From JBHEPS01 sp046261635 (lineage in GTDB: Bacteria > Acidobacteriota > Thermoanaerobaculia > Gp7-AA8): a DNA stretch of 8,087 bases. Positions 4,565 to 8,087 of this stretch are shown piece by piece. The stretch is from NCBI GenBank assembly GCA_046261635.1, contig JBHEOL010000055.1, positions 1 to 8,087 on the forward strand, given 5' to 3'. Below the pieces are notes generated by a model that saw only the letters and a program-made list of their open reading frames with translations, ran no database searches and was not told where the DNA came from. The translations under genes were made by a program, and so were the position numbers. Each line of letters opens with the position of its first letter. Within the stretch, counting starts at the first letter, position 1.

Positions 4565-6772
4565 ATGAATCGCACACTTTCGAATCGATCGGAACGAGGC
4601 TCGGCACTTCTGGCGTCGCTGATGGTGATGGTCGGCCTGTCCCTCCTGGGGCTCGCCTTCGTCACGATCTCGGAGACCGAAGGCGCGATCTCGGTCAACC
4701 AGAAAAACCTGACCCAGGTTCAGCAGGTCGCGGAGACCGGCACGAAATTCGTCATCGACTGGTTCCAGAACCCGAGGTGGGCCCTCCAGCACGGCCTGAT
4801 GCCGGCCAACTCCGACGCAATCAAGCCGACAAGGACCATCAATGGCTCGACCGACAAATACAAACCGAATCTGAGCGACCGCATCGTGGATACCCCGTTC
4901 AAGCCGGCCCGGACCGACCGCTTCTATGGAAGTGAGGTTGCCCCGGATATCGTGATCAACGGCTCGACGAACCAGGCGTTTCTGAACACGCTCAACGCCG
5001 CGCTCTTCGCGTCCCCCGGCGAGACCGGCCGCATCACAGACATCCGGATCTACGCGCCCCCGATGCTCGCCTCCACGCTCAACGCGGACAACTACTGGGA
5101 GGGTGGCACCCGGCTCGGCGTGGCGACGGTTCAGGTGACTGCAACCAAGTGCCGCAACGACAGCACTGGAACACCCTGCTCGAGCACCGACACCGCCGAC
5201 CGGATCATTGCCCAGAAAACGACCCGCGCCGTGCTCTCGGAATGGCCGTTTCCCGGCCCCTCGGGGCCGGTCCAGACCAACGCCGACCTGAGCACGAACG
5301 GAAATCTGCAGGTTCACTGGGGCAGGATCACTGCGACCGGCGAAATGGCGCTCGCGCGTCCCTACGGCGGCCTCCCCTATCACGATGCCTATAACCGGGT
5401 CCGCTACGAATACGGGTACGTGGACCCGGCTCACGGCGCCGGAAACGACCCATGGCCCACCGATCCGGCCTCGACCGATTTCAAAATGCGATACGACTGG
5501 ATCAATGAGCTCATGACCCGCGAGATCCGCGATCCCTGGTGGGAAGCCTGGAGCCGCAGCGACTATCTCGGCGACGGAAACGGCGGCCCGTTCCAGCCGA
5601 ACAAGTACGACGATCCGACCAAAGATCTCTTCACCTGGGGGGCTCAGGGAACCTGTAACATCTGCCGCACGATCTTCCAGTTCCAGACCCAGAACCTCCC
5701 TTCCGATCAGAAGGATGTTCTCTTCCCGAAGATCGACTACGATTTCTGGAAGGACATCGCGATCTCGGGCGACGATCAGGACACGATTTTCTATCTCCAG
5801 CACGCGGGAGGAGCGAACTTCCGCGATCGGAACGGCACGGTGCTGTCCGCCTATGACTGGATCAATGTGAACAGCACGGCCGCGGGCGCGCCCAAGACTG
5901 CTGGCTTCTATTTCTTCGACACCGCAAACGGGCTCAACCCGCAGAATGGCGGCCCGGGGATTCTGACTCCCACGCTGACGATGAATTCATCCACTTTCGG
6001 CGGCGGACAGATGCAGGGATTCATCTACCTCAACATGCAAAAATGGGACGCATCCGGTGGCGGAACCGGGCCGCCCCTCGGGTGGTATCAGATGCCCGGC
6101 GAGCCTTATCGCGACATCGGTTACTGGAAGGTCAATGCCGCCGGGACGGACTGGGAGGATGACGGCTCCGGAGGCAAAGTCATCGAAGGAGCGAACTCGG
6201 GCGACTGGACCTTCCAGGACGTCAATGGGAACGGAGTCTTCGATCCCTGGTTCGCGACGCGCACCATCGCGAGCGCTCAGACCGGCGGAAACATCAACAA
6301 CGTGAACTTCCCCGTGTTCTGGTACCCCGGTTGTACGATCGGGACGAACTGCAGCGAGCCCCACGAGCCCTACATGAACCTCCGGTATCCGACGGTTGCC
6401 ACGGATAGCGTTTACTTTTCGTGGGACGGGACTGCGAACCGCCGGTCCAAGAGGACCAATACCGGTCTTCCGACGGGTAGCCCGGTCACCTGCAACGTCG
6501 GCTCCTCGAACGACGATTGCACCTCGGACTATTACGACGAGGACGGTGCGATCGTGCAGCTCGACCCGATCCTGAACGGCGTGCTTTACCTCGAGGGGAT
6601 TTTCGAGCAGACCGGCAACATCCACTACTTCGGGTCGGTGCTCGTTCAGGGCGACGCCAGCAAGGCCGGTACGCCGGACGTCTGGTTCGACGAGCGCCTC
6701 ATCAAGGGAGACTGGCCTCCGCCGGAGTTCAACTTCCCCCGGGTCTACGTGGCCGCTCTCCAAACGGACTGA
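4565..6772 (+). CDS. Very large PilX-like minor prepilin, probable tip subunit
   Basis: A 735-residue protein with a PilX_N-type start. The leader MNRTLSNRSERG is followed by the hydrophobic helix SALLASLMVMVGLSLLGLAF, then ISETEGAIS and QVQQVAETG, the usual AAEaG-like segment of PilX/PilX_N proteins. Mature position 5 is Ala, not Glu, as in GspK and some PilX proteins. The rest (about 65-735) is a long extracytoplasmic region, polar and aromatic-rich. It has eight cysteines in four close pairs (196/205, 364/367, 590/596, 643/652) and a calcium-loop-like DVNGNGVFD at 552-560. Near the end, LNGVLYLEGIFEQTGNIHYF (about 670-689) and GSVLVQGD resemble the repeated-strand tails of long PilX_N proteins from environmental bacteria. 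Classical PilX is about 150-200 aa. It is the last gene of the cluster, 10 bases after the PilW-like gene and just before a terminator. Assignment rests on the N-terminus and gene order; the large domain is not recognised. Confidence 0.8.
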   Translation: MNRTLSNRSERGSALLASLMVMVGLSLLGLAFVTISETEGAISVNQKNLTQVQQVAETGTKFVIDWFQNPRWALQHGLMPANSDAIKPTRTINGSTDKYKPNLSDRIVDTPFKPARTDRFYGSEVAPDIVINGSTNQAFLNTLNAALFASPGETGRITDIRIYAPPMLASTLNADNYWEGGTRLGVATVQVTATKCRNDSTGTPCSSTDTADRIIAQKTTRAVLSEWPFPGPSGPVQTNADLSTNGNLQVHWGRITATGEMALARPYGGLPYHDAYNRVRYEYGYVDPAHGAGNDPWPTDPASTDFKMRYDWINELMTREIRDPWWEAWSRSDYLGDGNGGPFQPNKYDDPTKDLFTWGAQGTCNICRTIFQFQTQNLPSDQKDVLFPKIDYDFWKDIAISGDDQDTIFYLQHAGGANFRDRNGTVLSAYDWINVNSTAAGAPKTAGFYFFDTANGLNPQNGGPGILTPTLTMNSSTFGGGQMQGFIYLNMQKWDASGGGTGPPLGWYQMPGEPYRDIGYWKVNAAGTDWEDDGSGGKVIEGANSGDWTFQDVNGNGVFDPWFATRTIASAQTGGNINNVNFPVFWYPGCTIGTNCSEPHEPYMNLRYPTVATDSVYFSWDGTANRRSKRTNTGLPTGSPVTCNVGSSNDDCTSDYYDEDGAIVQLDPILNGVLYLEGIFEQTGNIHYFGSVLVQGDASKAGTPDVWFDERLIKGDWPPPEFNFPRVYVAALQTD

Positions 6773-6779
6773 TCCTCTG

Positions 6780-6816
6780 ATCCGGCGGTCCCCCGCGGGG
6801 ACCGCCGGATTTCTTT
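6780..6816 (+). terminator. Intrinsic (Rho-independent) terminator ending the minor-pilin operon
   Basis: A perfect 14-bp inverted repeat (6780-6793 pairing with 6797-6810) encloses a CGC loop and runs into TTTCTTT (6810-6816). The stem is almost all G-C. It starts 8 bases after the PilX-like stop codon. It separates the pilin operon from pilC, so pilC probably has its own promoter or depends on read-through. Confidence 0.92.
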
Positions 6817-6899
6817 CCCCGCTTCTCTCCAGCCGTAAATATTCAATCTCTCCAGAACGTTACGCCCGATCGCCCGTCGAAAAGACGGACGCCGTACGC
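6817..6899 (+). promoter_or_regulatory. pilC leader, possible promoter region
   Basis: An 83-base gap between the terminator and pilC. It contains a short AT-rich patch, TAAATATTCAAT (6836-6847), unlike its GC-rich surroundings, which could hold a -10 element. No matching -35 is evident. The purine stretch AAAAGACGGA (6880-6889) is the only Shine-Dalgarno-like sequence before the ATG at 6900, and it is weak. A promoter is inferred mainly because a strong terminator lies directly upstream. Confidence 0.25.
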
Positions 6900-8087
6900 A
6901 TGCCCAGCTTTACATTCAGAGTCGGTACTCAGGACGGACAGATCCTCGAGCGGAAGGTCGAATCGATGAATTTCGACGCCGCCAGGGAGGAGCTCCGCCA
7001 GCAGGGGCTGCACGTTTTTTCGGGAAAACGCTCCGGGATCAAGCTCCGGGACCTGATCCCCCGCTCGCGGAAGATCATCTCGACCGAGAAGTTCCTCCTG
7101 TTCAACCAGGAGCTCGCGGCCCTGATCCGGGCCGGGCTGCCAATCCTCCAGAGCCTCGACCTGATGCTCGAGCGCCAGCGGATCCCCCAGTTCAAGGCCG
7201 TGCTGACCGACATCCGCGACAAGGTCCAGTCGGGGGTCGCCCTGTCCGACGCGTTCGCCGCCTACGGAGATGCCTTTCCCGCGATCTACTCGACCTCGCT
7301 CCGCGCCGGGGAGCGCTCGGGGGACATCGAAGGGGTGCTTCGCCGCTTCATCAAGTACCAGCGCCTGCTGGTCACGCTGAAGAAAAAGGTCACCAGCGCC
7401 CTCGTCTACCCGATCGCCCTGGTCTTCATCTCGATCGCGATGATTTTCGTGATGCTGACCGTCGTCATCCCGAAATTCAGCGAGTTCTACGAAGGGTTCA
7501 GCGCCGAGCTCCCTCCTCTCACGCAGCTCCTCATCGACGTGGCGTTCTTCCTGAGGAACAACGTCCTGATCGTCGTAGTGGGTCTTGTTCTGGCTTTTTT
7601 TCTCCTTCGCGCGTGGACTCGAACCGATTCGGGCCGAAAAGGGATTGACGCGGTCAAGATCCGGATTCCGTTCGTCGGCGGGGTTCTCCGGCGCGTGGCC
7701 ATCATGCAGTTCACCCAGTCGCTGGCGACCCTGCTCGGCGGTGGGACGCCCATGGTGCCGGCGATCGAGATCGCCTCCCAGTCGGTGACGAACAAGATGA
7801 TCGGGGGGAGGCTGGAGACCCTGATCCCGAAAGTCAGGGAGGGGCAGCCGCTGTGGCGCTCGCTCGAGGAGACCGGGGTCATCAGCGATCTGGCGGTCGA
7901 AATGGTGAAAGTCGGTGAATCGACGGGAGCGCTCGTCGAAATGCTGCAGAACGCGAGCGAGTTCTACGACGAGGAGATCGAAACCTCCCTCACGCGCGCG
8001 ATGTCCCTGATCGAGCCGGCCATCCTGGTGCTTCTGGGAGTGGTCATCGCCGTGCTCCTTTACGCGTTTTACCTTCCGCTGTTCGAG
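6900..8087 (+). CDS. pilC: Type IV pilus inner-membrane platform protein PilC (GspF family), 3' end cut by window
   Basis: PilC is the polytopic inner-membrane platform that links the cytoplasmic assembly/retraction ATPases to pilin subunits during pilus growth. The frame is open for 396 codons to the window edge. PilC proteins are about 400-410 aa, so only a few residues are missing. The N-terminal cytoplasmic part (1-50) has the family pattern (FTFRVGTQDGQILERKV, AREELRQQGLHVF). The first T2SSF domain (about 68-190) includes FNQELAALIRAGLPILQSL and RAGERSGDIEGVL, and ends in a membrane segment at about 167-190. A second membrane segment spans about 222-240. The second T2SSF domain (about 271-393) repeats the pattern with FTQSLATLLGGGTPMVPAI and KVGESTGALVEML. 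A third membrane segment covers about 373-396 (ILVLLGVVIAVLLYAFYLPL). ATG 6900 is chosen for its match to the normal N-terminus, although its ribosome binding site is weak. It lies downstream of the pilin-operon terminator and has no cysteines. Confidence 0.96.
   Translation, partial: MPSFTFRVGTQDGQILERKVESMNFDAAREELRQQGLHVFSGKRSGIKLRDLIPRSRKIISTEKFLLFNQELAALIRAGLPILQSLDLMLERQRIPQFKAVLTDIRDKVQSGVALSDAFAAYGDAFPAIYSTSLRAGERSGDIEGVLRRFIKYQRLLVTLKKKVTSALVYPIALVFISIAMIFVMLTVVIPKFSEFYEGFSAELPPLTQLLIDVAFFLRNNVLIVVVGLVLAFFLLRAWTRTDSGRKGIDAVKIRIPFVGGVLRRVAIMQFTQSLATLLGGGTPMVPAIEIASQSVTNKMIGGRLETLIPKVREGQPLWRSLEETGVISDLAVEMVKVGESTGALVEMLQNASEFYDEEIETSLTRAMSLIEPAILVLLGVVIAVLLYAFYLPLFE

Noticed and set aside
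2362..4698. Open frame of 778 codons on the - strand, opposite the PilW-like gene
   Set aside because: Its product is rich in Arg, Gly and Val with no recognisable domain, and it mirrors a + strand gene with clear pilin and FN3 motifs. Strong GC bias at third codon positions removes stop codons from the antisense frame, which explains the length.
5253..5270. Perfect 8-bp inverted repeat with 2-base loop inside the PilX-like gene
   Set aside because: It encodes Pro-Gly-Pro-Ser-Gly-Pro, where GC-rich codons produce such palindromes; there is no T-tract, and it lies deep within a coding frame.
4475..5803. Open frame of 442 codons on the - strand, opposite the PilX-like gene
   Set aside because: Same antisense effect in GC-rich DNA; no signal peptide, domain or ribosome binding site that would support a gene.
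5987..6763. Open frame of 258 codons on the - strand, opposite the end of the PilX-like gene
   Set aside because: Low-complexity Arg/Val/Gly composition, and it overlaps a well-supported + strand frame.

Overview
This window is a type IV pilus (T4P) locus on the + strand of a GC-rich bacterium. Every supported gene reads the same way. The layout is the tail of a sensor histidine kinase, then a four-gene minor-pilin cluster in the classical order (FimT/GspH-like, PilV-like, PilW-like, PilX-like), a strong intrinsic terminator, and an almost complete pilC (inner-membrane platform protein) that runs off the right edge. The high GC, with strong GC bias at third codon positions, and the very large PilW- and PilX-like proteins with fibronectin type III (FN3) domains suggest Acidobacteriota or a similar environmental phylum. 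That placement is an inference; no marker gene is present to confirm it.

Region by region: 1-252 holds the ATP-binding end of a histidine kinase. 253-429 is a 177-base spacer with an AT-rich patch, and is the likely place for the promoter of the pilin operon. 430-6772 carries the four pilins with gaps of 13, 74 and 10 bases, consistent with one transcript. 6780-6816 is a perfect 14-bp hairpin followed by a T-rich run. 6817-6899 is the pilC leader. 6900-8087 is pilC without its last few codons.

How the parts fit: PilC sits in the inner membrane and couples the assembly ATPase to pilin polymerisation. The four minor pilins correspond in order and N-terminal features to GspH-I-J-K of type II secretion, which form the priming/tip complex. 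Three of the four carry the conserved Glu at mature position 5. The fourth (PilX-like) lacks it, like GspK, which is a tip feature.

The unusual part is size and architecture. The PilW-like protein (963 aa) is a complete pilin domain followed by about 640 extra residues with three FN3-type domains and further beta-rich segments. The PilX-like protein is 735 aa against roughly 150-200 aa for classical PilX. Together they have 22 cysteines, while the two small pilins have none. No pilY1 follows pilX; a terminator sits there instead. The working hypothesis is a pilus tip whose adhesive function is built into enlarged PilW and PilX subunits. The assembly ATPases, the major pilin, the secretin and PilY1 are not in this window.
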